NCBI RefSeq assembly: GCF_001677955.1
Contig: NZ_LELA01000006.1
Coordinates: 1-64,000 of the forward strand
Length of the DNA stretch: 64,000 bases
Source of the DNA: Chryseobacterium sp. BGARF1
Lineage (GTDB): Bacteria; Bacteroidota; Bacteroidia; Flavobacteriales; Weeksellaceae
Direction of reading: 5' to 3'
Position 1 is the first letter of the stretch. The number at the start of each line of letters is the position of its first letter. Of this stretch, positions 22,859-31,476 are shown piece by piece. The notes under the pieces were generated by a model that did not search any database, was not told where the DNA came from, and was given only the letters and a program-made list of their open reading frames with translations. The translations under genes were made by a program, and so were the position numbers.

Positions 22859-24385
22859 CTATCTTTTTCTTCCCCCCAAGCCAAACATTCCCAGAATAGC
22901 TTTTGCGCCTTCTCTCATCAAAGTATTAGCGAAAGTTCTTCCTGCACTGCTTTTTAAAACCTGTTCAAACATTCCCGGTTCTTCTTTCACTGGTTTTGTT
23001 TTTTGTGTTGGGGCAGAATTTTCAACGGCCTGTTCCATTCTTCTTACTAAAATTTCGTAGGCAGACTCGCTGTCGATTGGCTTTTCATATTTTGAAACCA
23101 ATGCCGATTTTGATGTTAATTCTGAAACTTCTGCATCATTCAACACATCCATTCTTGATTCTGGTGAAATTAGATAGGTGTGAACAAGCGGTGTTGGAAT
23201 TCCTTTTTCATCCAAAGCCGTGATAAAAGCTTCACCAATTCCTAAGTTCTGAATCAATTCAGAAGCATTGTAAAATTCTGTCGTAGGATAATTTTCTACC
23301 GCTTTAGAAATTTCTTTTTTATCTTTTGCGGTAAAACCTCTCAATGCATGCTGGATTTTTAATCCCAATTGAGAAAGTACACTTTCAGGCACATCACCCG
23401 GAATTTGGGTAATAAAATAAATTCCGACCCCTTTAGAACGAATCAGTTTGACCATCGTTTCAATTTGCGAAACCAAAGCTTTTGAAGATTCATCAAAAAT
23501 TAAATGCGCCTCATCAATGAAGAGAACTAATTTGGGTTTTCCACTGTCACCTTCTTCAGGAAAAGTCATATAAATTTCGGCAAAAAGCGAAAGCATAAAT
23601 GTTGAAAACAGTTGTGGCTTGTTTTGAATATCGGCAACTCTTAAAATATTGACAACTCCTTTTCCGTCACGTGTTTCCAATAAATCGTGAACATCAAAAC
23701 TCAGTTCACCAAAGAAATCTGCGGCACCTTGCTGCTCTAAAGCAACAATTGACCTCAACATTGCGCCTAAAGAAGCTGGAGCAATAGAACCGTAATTGGC
23801 AGACAATTCTGCTTTACCTTGCGGATTATCGGTTACATATTGCAGAACTTTCTTTAAATCGTTTAAATCAATTAACGGCAAACCTTTGTCATCACAATAT
23901 TTAAAAACAATCGACATGATACTTTGCTGAGTATCATTCAATTCTAAAATTTTGCTTAACAAAACAGGTCCAAATTCGGTAACCGTGGCACGCAATTTTA
24001 CGCCTTTGCCACCAGAAATGCTCATCAACTCTACCGGAAATGGTTGTGGATTGTATGGAAGCTGCGTTTTTGCATATCGCTCTTCAATGATAGAATTCAT
24101 TTGTCCCGCCTCTGCAATTCCCGAAAAATCACCTTTAATATCTAAAACCAAAGACGGAATTCCTGCATGAGAAAGCTGTTCGGCGAAAACCTGAAGTGTT
24201 TTTGTTTTTCCAGTTCCGGTAGCTCCGGCAATCAAACCGTGACGATTGATCGTTTTTAAAGGAATCGTAACGTTGACCTCAGTAACTACTTCGCCATCCA
24301 ACATTCCTTTTCCTAAAATAATATGTTCTCCTTTTGGAGTATATCTTGTAGAAAGTTCTTCGATAAATTTTGTTTTGTCTGCCAT
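22859..24385 (-). CDS. HerA-like/DUF853 P-loop ATPase
   Basis: 508 residues of a VirB4/HerA-type ATPase. Walker A is GATGTGKT (54-61) and Walker B is LVLFIDEAHLIF near residue 290. ISPESRMDVL and the C-terminal GREGAKAILGMFGLGGRKR-type tail are typical of the DUF853 (YjgR) group. HerA proteins are hexameric DNA translocases, often working with a NurA nuclease; DUF853 members usually stand alone, as here, and their role is not settled. Its neighbour on the same strand is the DnaQ-type exonuclease, though 120 bases separate them. Confidence 0.85.
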   Translation of the reverse strand: MADKTKFIEELSTRYTPKGEHIILGKGMLDGEVVTEVNVTIPLKTINRHGLIAGATGTGKTKTLQVFAEQLSHAGIPSLVLDIKGDFSGIAEAGQMNSIIEERYAKTQLPYNPQPFPVELMSISGGKGVKLRATVTEFGPVLLSKILELNDTQQSIMSIVFKYCDDKGLPLIDLNDLKKVLQYVTDNPQGKAELSANYGSIAPASLGAMLRSIVALEQQGAADFFGELSFDVHDLLETRDGKGVVNILRVADIQNKPQLFSTFMLSLFAEIYMTFPEEGDSGKPKLVLFIDEAHLIFDESSKALVSQIETMVKLIRSKGVGIYFITQIPGDVPESVLSQLGLKIQHALRGFTAKDKKEISKAVENYPTTEFYNASELIQNLGIGEAFITALDEKGIPTPLVHTYLISPESRMDVLNDAEVSELTSKSALVSKYEKPIDSESAYEILVRRMEQAVENSAPTQKTKPVKEEPGMFEQVLKSSAGRTFANTLMREGAKAILGMFGLGGRKR

Positions 24386-24769
24386 TTGATATTTTTAACA
24401 CCTAAAGATAAAGTTTTTTGTAAAAAGTTTTAATAATCTATTTTACTTTATCACATTCATTTTTACAGTTTGTAATAAAAAAAAATTAAATTAGCGGCTA
24501 GAGTAGATTATCAGAAGATAATCTCTTAAAAAAATAATAAGCATATCTGAGTAAATGATTACCCTGAAAGCGAATCTAGAAAAGACAGTTTAAAATTGAT
24601 AAATATATCTCTGAAAATACCAATGAAATTTTTATAAGATTTTTTATAATTTAGAATAAATAAAACTTTATAGATTTATTCTATTATAACAGATATTTTA
24701 TTTTAACTCGTATTAAAAAATAAAACCCGATTTTTGTAGATCAAAGAACAAAAAATTCTCAAACAAAAA
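24386..24769. other. AT-rich divergent gap of 384 bases
   Basis: No supported gene. It holds an 8-bp hairpin AGATTATC/GATAATCT at 24505-24524 without a T-tract. A weak -7-like TATCTTTA on the minus strand at about 24413-24420 may serve the HerA-like gene. I find no clear promoter for the sulfur operon at 24770. Confidence 0.4.
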
Positions 24770-26179
24770 ATGAAAATTGAGCAAATATATACAGGCTGTT
24801 TAGCACAAGGTGCATATTATATCGTATCAGAAAATGAAGCAGCGATTATCGACCCGCTGAGAGAAGTAAAACCATATCTTGACCGTCTGGAAAAAGACAA
24901 TGTCACATTAAAATATATTTTTGAAACTCATTTTCATGCAGATTTTGTTTCAGGCCATTTAGATTTAAGCAAAAACACTAATGCCCCTATCGTTTACGGG
25001 CCTACTGCACAACCTGAATTTGAAGCAATCATTGCAGAAGACAATCAGATTTTCGAAATTGGAAATATCAAAATAAAAGCACTCCACACCCCTGGTCACA
25101 CGATGGAAAGTACGACCTATCTTTTAATTGACGAAAACGGTGTAGAAACTGCCATTTTTACAGGAGACACTTTATTTTTAGGTGATGTAGGACGACCTGA
25201 CCTTGCTCAGAAAGCAGGAAGTGTGACGCAGGAAGATCTTGCCGGAATTCTATACGAAAGTTTACACAGTAAAATTCTTCCTTTAGATGACAGTATTACA
25301 GTCTATCCGGCTCATGGGGCAGGTTCTGCTTGCGGAAAAAATATGCAGAAAGAGACCGTAGATATTTTAGGTAATCAAAAAAGAACAAATTACGCACTGA
25401 ATCAGCCTGATAAAGAATCATTCATCAGAGAAGTTTTAGATGGATTAACGGCGCCTCCAAAATATTTCGGGATGAATGTTGCGATGAATAAAGGTGGTTA
25501 CGACAGTTTAGACACGGTGATGGACAGAGGTTTAAACCCTATTTCAGTAGAAGATTTTGAAAGTTTTGCTGAAGAAACCGGAGCTTTGATTTTAGATACA
25601 AGAGGACCTGCAGATTTTCATAAAGGATTTATTCCAAATGCTATCAATATCGGTTTAAAAGGTGATTTTGCACCATGGGTAGGAAATCTTATCGTAGATG
25701 TAAAACATCCTTTATTATTGGTTGCGGATGAGGGAACTGAAGAAGAAGTCATTACAAGATTAAGCAGAGTTGGTTTTGACAATGTTTTAGGATATTTAAA
25801 AGGCGGTTTTGAAGCATGGAAAAACTCAACAAAAGAAACTGACGAAGTAAAAAGAATCTCCCCTGCCGAATTTGCAGAAGCATTTAATGAAAATTCAAAA
25901 GTGATAGATGTAAGAAAAATCGGAGAATATTCGGCGGAACATATCGACAACGCTTACAGCAGACCTTTGGATACAATCAGCGACTGGGTTACATCCATTG
26001 ATGATTCTGAACATTTCTTTTTGCATTGTGCAGGAGGTTACAGAAGCATGATCGCAGCAAGCATCCTTAACTCACACGGAATCAGAAATTTCACAGAAAT
26101 AGAAGGTGGTTTTAACGGCATCAAAAAAACAGAAAAACTTCCTGTTTCAGATTTTGTATGTCAATCTAAAACATTGTAG
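24770..26179 (+). CDS. Persulfide-dioxygenase-like MBL protein with two rhodanese domains
   Basis: 469 residues. The N-terminal metallo-beta-lactamase domain has H54-F-H56-A-D58-F59, H110 (HTPGH) and D133 (GDTLFLGDVGRPD). H54, H110 and D133 match the iron ligands of ETHE1-type persulfide dioxygenases. The rhodanese domain at about 255-355 has no catalytic Cys (LLLVADEG). The one at about 362-460 has it (C420 in LHCAGGYRS). It likely oxidises glutathione or protein persulfides to sulfite and passes sulfur between domains. First gene of a sulfur operon with a rhodanese lipoprotein and a thioredoxin. The D-F where HxHxDH is usual is typical of the iron-type branch. Confidence 0.88.
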   Translation: MKIEQIYTGCLAQGAYYIVSENEAAIIDPLREVKPYLDRLEKDNVTLKYIFETHFHADFVSGHLDLSKNTNAPIVYGPTAQPEFEAIIAEDNQIFEIGNIKIKALHTPGHTMESTTYLLIDENGVETAIFTGDTLFLGDVGRPDLAQKAGSVTQEDLAGILYESLHSKILPLDDSITVYPAHGAGSACGKNMQKETVDILGNQKRTNYALNQPDKESFIREVLDGLTAPPKYFGMNVAMNKGGYDSLDTVMDRGLNPISVEDFESFAEETGALILDTRGPADFHKGFIPNAINIGLKGDFAPWVGNLIVDVKHPLLLVADEGTEEEVITRLSRVGFDNVLGYLKGGFEAWKNSTKETDEVKRISPAEFAEAFNENSKVIDVRKIGEYSAEHIDNAYSRPLDTISDWVTSIDDSEHFFLHCAGGYRSMIAASILNSHGIRNFTEIEGGFNGIKKTEKLPVSDFVCQSKTL

Positions 26180-26548
26180 ATGAAAGTAAAAATAGGTGCG
26201 CTAATTCTAATCTCAGTATTTGCGTTAAATAGTTGTAAAACAAAAGCTGTAACAGAATACAGCGTTAAAACTAATATTAAAGAGCTCGTAAAAAGCTCCG
26301 ACGTTGTTTTGGTTGATGTAAGAATTCCGGAACAATATTCTGAAGCAACAGCGAAAGACGCCGTGAATATTCCTTTGGCTGAACTGCAAAATAATATTGA
26401 AAATCTGAAAGGTAAAAAAGTGGTTGTTTTTTGCAACAAAGGCATTCAGGCAGATCAGGCAGTAGAAATTTTGAAGAAAAACGGAGTTGAGGTTTACGAT
26501 GGTACCACCTGGAAAAACGTAAAAGCTATACAGCAAGAAAAACAGTAA
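26180..26548 (+). CDS. Rhodanese-like lipoprotein
   Basis: 122 residues: lipobox FALNSC with the lipidated Cys at residue 19, then a single rhodanese domain with VLVDVRIPEQYSEA and the catalytic C85 in VVFCNKGIQA. It should sit in the periplasm, anchored to a membrane, and move sulfane sulfur there. Its ATG directly follows the stop of the MBL gene (TAG-ATG), so the two are strongly coupled. It complements the cytoplasmic rhodanese of its neighbour. Confidence 0.88.
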   Translation: MKVKIGALILISVFALNSCKTKAVTEYSVKTNIKELVKSSDVVLVDVRIPEQYSEATAKDAVNIPLAELQNNIENLKGKKVVVFCNKGIQADQAVEILKKNGVEVYDGTTWKNVKAIQQEKQ

Positions 26549-26560
26549 AAACGATATACG

Positions 26561-26860
26561 ATGTCACAAAAATTCCAAGAAATAATAGATTCTGAAAGAC
26601 CGGTCTTAATCGATTTTTTTGCCACTTGGTGTCAACCATGCAAAGTACAATCGTCGGTTTTGAACACAGTGAAAGAAAATGTTGGTGAAAAAGCCAGAAT
26701 TATAAAAATTGATGTTGATCAGTATCCTTCAATTGCTTCTCAGTATGGAGTTCGTGGAGTTCCGACCTTAGCAGTTTTCAAAAAAGGAGAATTGTTATAT
26801 AAAGAAAGCGGTGTGCATGATGTTAATCGATTGACGCAACTTCTAGAACAGTATATGTAA
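26561..26860 (+). CDS. Thioredoxin
   Basis: A 99-residue thioredoxin fold with the active site C24-Q-P-C27 in FFATWCQPCKVQ; the usual sequence is WCGPC, here Gly is replaced by Gln. The cis-proline loop is RGVPTLAVF. No signal peptide, so it is cytoplasmic. As third gene of the operon, 12 bases behind the rhodanese, it may reduce persulfides formed on the rhodanese or dioxygenase. General redox work is also possible. Confidence 0.92.
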   Translation: MSQKFQEIIDSERPVLIDFFATWCQPCKVQSSVLNTVKENVGEKARIIKIDVDQYPSIASQYGVRGVPTLAVFKKGELLYKESGVHDVNRLTQLLEQYM

Positions 26861-26900
26861 CTGATTTAAAAAAAATTAGCCTAAATGTTGGTTTATAAAA

Positions 26901-26928
26901 AAGGCTTAGATCATAAAATCTAAGCCTT
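26901..26928. terminator. Bidirectional terminator
   Basis: An 11-bp perfect stem AAGGCTTAGAT (26901-26911) pairs with ATCTAAGCCTT (26918-26928). On the minus strand a T-tract follows. It lies between the thioredoxin and the convergent T9SS gene. Confidence 0.8.
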
Positions 26929-26959
26929 CTCTTTGAAACGATATAAATCCTAAAAAGCA

Positions 26960-29029
26960 CTAATTTTTAATCACTTTCTTAGAAATTTTCTGTCCGTTCT
27001 TCAATTGTAATTCAACAATATAAACTCCTTTCTGAAGTTGTTGCATATTGATTGTATTATTTGAAAACTGTACATTCATTTTTTGTCCTACAATACTGGT
27101 AACGTTTACTTTATCAATATCAGAATCTGTTTTAACATTTAAAATCCCATTGGTTGGATTTGGATAAACTCCTACAGCAATTTTTCTAATATCTGAAGTT
27201 CCTAAACCTGTAGTAACATCTTTTATACATCTTATCGATTGTCCCTGGCCTCTTGGTCCTCCAGCTGAAGGATTTCCAATAGCAGTACCTACATAAAAAT
27301 ACTTAGCTCCTAATCCGGTTGTGGTTGAGCTCCAGAAATAACCTCTTTGTCCTACATAATCAAAAGCACCATCTACAAAAGATCGGTTACCTCCGGCCGG
27401 AAGTTTAAGTTTACTTGCGTATGCAGTTGCAGGATTATTTATTCCTTCAGCGTTTTTAGTGGCAGTCCAGTCTGCCTGCGACGGCATCTTCCAATCCTGT
27501 CCTATTGCTTTACAAGGATCTGTTCCATTGGTTGAGCTAAAAGAATTAGAAGTCGCTGTCCATTGATCACTAAGATCATTTCCTCCCCACCATGATCCGA
27601 GAATGAATGAAGTGGAATTATTTAAACCTTCAGGAGTGTTTGGTGAAGGAACATTAGCCATTGCTGAGTTTCTGTCTTGGTGACCATCATCCCATCTTCC
27701 CCACTGGAAAAGATCTCCGTAAGACTCGGCATCTGCCATAGAAGTCGCGACTTGTCTACTTCCTAAATTTTGCTGAAGCCAAACTTTACCATCTGCACCT
27801 CTTACGGTCGTATACGTTACCGACGCACCTTTATAATTAAAAGTTACACAGCCTGTATCTCCAGGATTTGTTCCTGGATCAGCGTTATTACATACAGGAG
27901 TGGTATTAGGCAGCTGCACTCTTTTTACCCTTACCCCACTTTGAGAATAGGTAAGGACCAAAGTATTGCTCGCTGCATCATATTGTAGATCATTATATAA
28001 AGCAGTACCATCAGATACAAAATCTCCCCCAAAAGTTGTCCAGGTATTAGTTGTGGTATCAAATTCGTAAACCGTATTTTTACCACCGTTTACAGACCAT
28101 CCGCTTGCTACTGTGTAGAGTTTACCAGAAGGAGTTATAGCAATAGAAACATTATACAGATCATTTGAGATCCCAAAATCGGCATTTCCAACCTGTACCC
28201 AATTTGTTCCGTCGAATTTTTTTACATTCAGCCTTCTGTTATTTGCGGCTGTAGATGAATAAACAACATACAAGGTATTGTCTGTGCCTATTGCAATATC
28301 TGAAGTTGAGTTTCCTCCCTCTGTGAAGGCACTACCCACTGAAGCTCCACCAACTAAAGACCACGCATCCGTTGAAGAAGCTGTTAAATTATTTTCAAAA
28401 ACTCTTACTCCGGATGCAATATGACAAACATAAACCTTTCCGTTTGTTCCGATGACCATTTCCGCATGAGTAGGGTTTGCACCCGCAATATTAGTTGGGC
28501 CAACCTGTTCCCAGACTCCGCTTACAAAGCGTTTTACGGTTCCTGAACCAACAGATCCATAAACGAAAGGAATACCATTAGGTGCTACTGCAGACGCCTG
28601 ATAATTTGTAGTATCCGTGAATGGAAGGGGAAGTAAATTCCATGATGTTCCTTCAAATTTTCTCACCTCCATTCCTGAGTTGGGATACCCCCATTGATTG
28701 GTATAATATACATTTCCTGAAGTATCTATAGAAAGCGAATTATACGTAGCTGTTGCAGTCGTTATTCCTGCACTTCCACCTACATATGACCATGAAGTTC
28801 CATTAAACTTTTGTACAGAACCTTTTTGAACAGCAACATCGTAGTAAGAAACATAATAATTACCCTGCGTATCTATTGCCAGATTATTATAACTGCTTCC
28901 ACCCGTAGAAATACTACCTGAAGAAGCAACATCTACCCATTGCTGAGCGTTGATTGAGCTCACAGCTATCGAAAGGATACCAAATCCGGCTCCAATTCTT
29001 TTTATTTTTGATTGTAAATTTTCAAACAT
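26960..29029 (-). CDS. Secreted FISUMP protein with T9SS type A sorting domain (paralogue 1)
   Basis: 689 residues. The signal peptide ends near SINAQ. Residues about 30-375 form a beta-propeller-like repeat region with many 'SxD..GN.YV' units. A FISUMP-type domain follows (TTVRGADGKVWLQQNLGS, YGDLFQWGRWDDGHQ, IGQDWKMPSQADW, FWSSTT, SIRCIKD). The C-terminal tail GVYPNPTNGILNVKTDSD…GVYIVELQLKNGQKISKKVIKN is the sorting signal that sends proteins through the type IX secretion system to the surface. Tandem paralogue of the gene at 29234, sharing its promoter layout. Likely surface or extracellular adhesin-like; the ligand is unknown. Confidence 0.9.
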   Translation of the reverse strand: MFENLQSKIKRIGAGFGILSIAVSSINAQQWVDVASSGSISTGGSSYNNLAIDTQGNYYVSYYDVAVQKGSVQKFNGTSWSYVGGSAGITTATATYNSLSIDTSGNVYYTNQWGYPNSGMEVRKFEGTSWNLLPLPFTDTTNYQASAVAPNGIPFVYGSVGSGTVKRFVSGVWEQVGPTNIAGANPTHAEMVIGTNGKVYVCHIASGVRVFENNLTASSTDAWSLVGGASVGSAFTEGGNSTSDIAIGTDNTLYVVYSSTAANNRRLNVKKFDGTNWVQVGNADFGISNDLYNVSIAITPSGKLYTVASGWSVNGGKNTVYEFDTTTNTWTTFGGDFVSDGTALYNDLQYDAASNTLVLTYSQSGVRVKRVQLPNTTPVCNNADPGTNPGDTGCVTFNYKGASVTYTTVRGADGKVWLQQNLGSRQVATSMADAESYGDLFQWGRWDDGHQDRNSAMANVPSPNTPEGLNNSTSFILGSWWGGNDLSDQWTATSNSFSSTNGTDPCKAIGQDWKMPSQADWTATKNAEGINNPATAYASKLKLPAGGNRSFVDGAFDYVGQRGYFWSSTTTGLGAKYFYVGTAIGNPSAGGPRGQGQSIRCIKDVTTGLGTSDIRKIAVGVYPNPTNGILNVKTDSDIDKVNVTSIVGQKMNVQFSNNTINMQQLQKGVYIVELQLKNGQKISKKVIKN

Positions 29030-29075
29030 AAATAATACTATTTTTATTTATTCTAAATTATTTTAATAATTTCGG

Positions 29076-29130
29076 CAAAATTAATCCTGAAAAAAAGTAA
29101 TAAGTTATCATTTCCAATTTTTTAGTTATC
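29076..29130 (-). promoter_or_regulatory. Promoter and direct-repeat operator of paralogue 1
   Basis: The -7 box TAATTTTG (29076-29083, minus strand) is preceded by a 19-base gap and then by two GATAAC repeats (29104-29109 and 29125-29130) 21 bases apart. The same arrangement precedes paralogue 2 at 31401-31455, with the intervening bases largely conserved. Confidence 0.7.
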
Positions 29131-29172
29131 ATATCAAGCACAACGCTTATCATCATTCTGATCATAAAAGCA

Positions 29173-29207
29173 TTATCCGACAATTTCATGATAAAATTGT
29201 CGGATAA
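29173..29207 (-). terminator. Terminator-like hairpin behind paralogue 2
   Basis: A 14-bp perfect stem (29173-29186 with 29194-29207), TTATCCGACAATTT, with a seven-base loop. It lies 27 bases beyond the stop of the gene at 29234-31357. Confidence 0.7.
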
Positions 29208-29233
29208 ATACAAATCAAATGTTAAAATGAACG

Positions 29234-31357
29234 TTAGTTTTTAATGACTTTTTTAGAAATTTTTTGCCCGTTTTTCAATATCATTTCTACAATATAGACT
29301 CCGCTTGGTAAACCTTGCATATTAATTTGATGATCAGAATACTGAATTTTTAATCTTTGTCCCACAACATTGGTTACATTTACAGAAATAATTTCAGAAT
29401 CTGTTTTAATATTTAAAATCCCATTGGTAGGGTTAGGATAAACACCGATGGTTACTTTTTTAATTTCTGAAGTTCCCAATCCGGTAGTAACATCTTTTAT
29501 ACATCTTACAGACATTCCTGCGTCTCTGCTTGCACTATTGGATAAGGTTGAGAATCCGCTGATATACAAATGCTGACCAGAGCCTGTATAAGGCGATGCC
29601 GATGAAGACCAAAGATAAAGTCGAGTTCCCGGAGAGAAAATACCACTATAATCTTTCATTCCTGCAGGAATCAGTTTTAAATGACTTGAAAGCGCTGAAT
29701 TATATTCTGAAATATTTTCTGCCACCATCGCTGCGTCAATTTCTCCAACTGTTGGAAGTCTCCAGTCTAAGCCGATGGCTTTACAAGGGTCAACTCCTTT
29801 TGTTGCTGTTGCAGCGGAAGCGTTTTCTGCGGTCCAGGTATCAGAATCAGTTCCTCCTGACCAAAAGTTTGAAGACGAATTATATGCCGCAGAATGAAAA
29901 GCTGCATTTCCTCCATTTAAACCTGAAGGATTATTCGGTGAAGGAGCTGTAGCAGATAATGTTGAATTCCTCAGCTGATGACCATCATCCCATCTTCCCC
30001 ATTGGAACAAGTCTCCATAAGCATCAGAATCTGTAAGTGATGCTGCTACTTTCGTACTTCCTAGATTTTGCTGAAGCCAGATTTTACCATCCGTTCCTCT
30101 TACTGTTGTGTATGTAACCGATTGTCCTCTGTAATTAAATGTTACACAACCTAGATTTCCAGGGCTATTTCCTGGGTCTGTATTATTGCATGATGGCTGA
30201 ACTTGTAAAGCAAACTTTTTCACAACTGTTCCTTCAGTAATTCCTTGAGAAAAATAATCATCTAAAGAATAAGCTAGAACCAAACTATTAGTGTTGGTAT
30301 CAAATTCTAGATCATTGTAGTGTGTAGAGCCATCAGACACATAATTCCCTCCGAATGGGCTCCATGTATTGGTCGTTGTATTGATCTCATATACCGTATT
30401 TTTACCTTCGTTTTCATACCAACTGCTTGCAGCAACAAACGGTTTTCCTTGTGGCGTAACAGCTATTGAAAGATCTAGATTGCTTTCAGCTACACCAAAA
30501 TTTTCGTCTCCCATTTGCAACCAGCTAGTACCATCAAATTTCTTTACATTGATTTTTCTAAGTAAACTGTTCGGGTCATTTGGATTATTTAATGTTTTAC
30601 CATACACTACATACAAACTATTATCAGCATCCATCGTAAAATCTAAGGTAGCATATACACTTTCAGTAAAAGCATTTCCCAAAGAAGCTCCTCCCACCAA
30701 CGTCCAAGCTGTAGTAGATAACGCTGTTAATGTATTTTCATAGACACTTACTACCCCATTAGAGATTTGGCAAACATAGACTTTTCCATTAGTTCCAATT
30801 TTAATTTTGCTATGGTAAGCGGTTCCAGAAACTACACTAGCCCCTATTTGTTGCCATGCACCATTTACAAAACGTCTTACGGTACCCTGAACATACGTAT
30901 ACAAAATATTATCTGATGAGACTACTGAAGATGGATATCCTGCAAAACCACTCGTAGGAATAGAAATCAAAGAAGACCATGCAGTTCCAGAAAATTTATT
31001 GACATCCATATTGTTCCCTTTACTTAAGTGATAAACACTACCGTCGGATGCCACGGATAAAGAATTATGATTAGCATAATCATCAGTAACTCCAGCCGAC
31101 CCTCCTAGATAAGACCATGAAGTCCCGTTAAGTTTTTGTACCGAGCCTTTATCAACAGAAAGATCATAGTAAGAAACATAATAATTTCCTGTATTATCTA
31201 TTACCAGGTCATTAAATCCACTTCCGTTAGCAGATATTATTGATGTATTTCCTACATTTTGCCACTGTTGAGCATTTACAAAATTCGCTCCTGCAATCGA
31301 TAGCACAAAAGCACTTAAACCAACTTTTGCAATAGCAGAATATAAATTTTTAAACAT
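29234..31357 (-). CDS. Secreted FISUMP protein with T9SS type A sorting domain (paralogue 2)
   Basis: 707 residues with the same architecture as its neighbour: signal peptide ending near NFVNAQ, a propeller-like N-terminal region (YVSYYDLSVDKGSVQKLNG near residue 55), FISUMP domain (TTVRGTDGKIWLQQNLGS, YGDLFQWGRWDDGHQ, WSSSAS, SVRCIKD) and sorting tail GVYPNPTNGILNIKTDSE…KKVIKN. The N-terminal regions differ more than the tails. The last bases of the leader (TTTTTATTTATTCTAAATT, 31369-31387) are identical to those of paralogue 1 at 29041-29059, so the duplication included the promoter. It is divergent from an AraC regulator. Confidence 0.9.
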   Translation of the reverse strand: MFKNLYSAIAKVGLSAFVLSIAGANFVNAQQWQNVGNTSIISANGSGFNDLVIDNTGNYYVSYYDLSVDKGSVQKLNGTSWSYLGGSAGVTDDYANHNSLSVASDGSVYHLSKGNNMDVNKFSGTAWSSLISIPTSGFAGYPSSVVSSDNILYTYVQGTVRRFVNGAWQQIGASVVSGTAYHSKIKIGTNGKVYVCQISNGVVSVYENTLTALSTTAWTLVGGASLGNAFTESVYATLDFTMDADNSLYVVYGKTLNNPNDPNSLLRKINVKKFDGTSWLQMGDENFGVAESNLDLSIAVTPQGKPFVAASSWYENEGKNTVYEINTTTNTWSPFGGNYVSDGSTHYNDLEFDTNTNSLVLAYSLDDYFSQGITEGTVVKKFALQVQPSCNNTDPGNSPGNLGCVTFNYRGQSVTYTTVRGTDGKIWLQQNLGSTKVAASLTDSDAYGDLFQWGRWDDGHQLRNSTLSATAPSPNNPSGLNGGNAAFHSAAYNSSSNFWSGGTDSDTWTAENASAATATKGVDPCKAIGLDWRLPTVGEIDAAMVAENISEYNSALSSHLKLIPAGMKDYSGIFSPGTRLYLWSSSASPYTGSGQHLYISGFSTLSNSASRDAGMSVRCIKDVTTGLGTSEIKKVTIGVYPNPTNGILNIKTDSEIISVNVTNVVGQRLKIQYSDHQINMQGLPSGVYIVEMILKNGQKISKKVIKN

Positions 31358-31391
31358 AATGTATATTGTTTTTATTTATTCTAAATTTAAT

Positions 31392-31409
31392 TTACTTTTG
31401 CAAAAGTAA
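31392..31409. promoter_or_regulatory. Palindromic divergent promoter
   Basis: A perfect 18-base palindrome, TTACTTTTG-CAAAAGTAA, places a TACTTTTG -7 box on each strand (31393-31400 plus, 31401-31408 minus). It would serve the FISUMP gene leftward and the AraC gene rightward. RNA polymerase cannot use both at once, so the two promoters may compete. Confidence 0.65.
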
Positions 31410-31428
31410 TCTGCTTCTTAAATCCCTA

Positions 31429-31455
31429 GTTATCATTTTCAAATTTTTACTTATC
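31429..31455 (-). promoter_or_regulatory. Direct-repeat operator of paralogue 2
   Basis: GTTATC (31429-31434) and CTTATC (31450-31455) are 21 bases apart and separated by ATTTNCAANTTTTTA, as at 29104-29130. The distance to the -7 box is 19 bases at both loci. A site for the divergent AraC-type protein is inferred. Confidence 0.6.
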
Positions 31456-31476
31456 GGATGCAGGCTTGCTTCAACT

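Noticed and set aside
24505-24524. Hairpin AGATTATC/GATAATCT as a terminator
   Set aside because: No T-tract on either strand and no gene ends nearby; left as an unexplained inverted repeat.
29596-29952. 118-codon plus-strand ORF
   Set aside because: It lies antisense within the FISUMP gene and shows no recognisable domain; the minus-strand frame is clearly coding.
30369-30743. 124-codon plus-strand ORF with hydrophobic stretch
   Set aside because: Antisense to the FISUMP paralogue at 29234-31357; composition is that of a mirror frame.
31366-31476. N-terminal extension of the AraC ORF
   Set aside because: It starts inside the leader of the FISUMP gene and crosses both promoters and the operator; the ATG at 31477 gives a normal protein.
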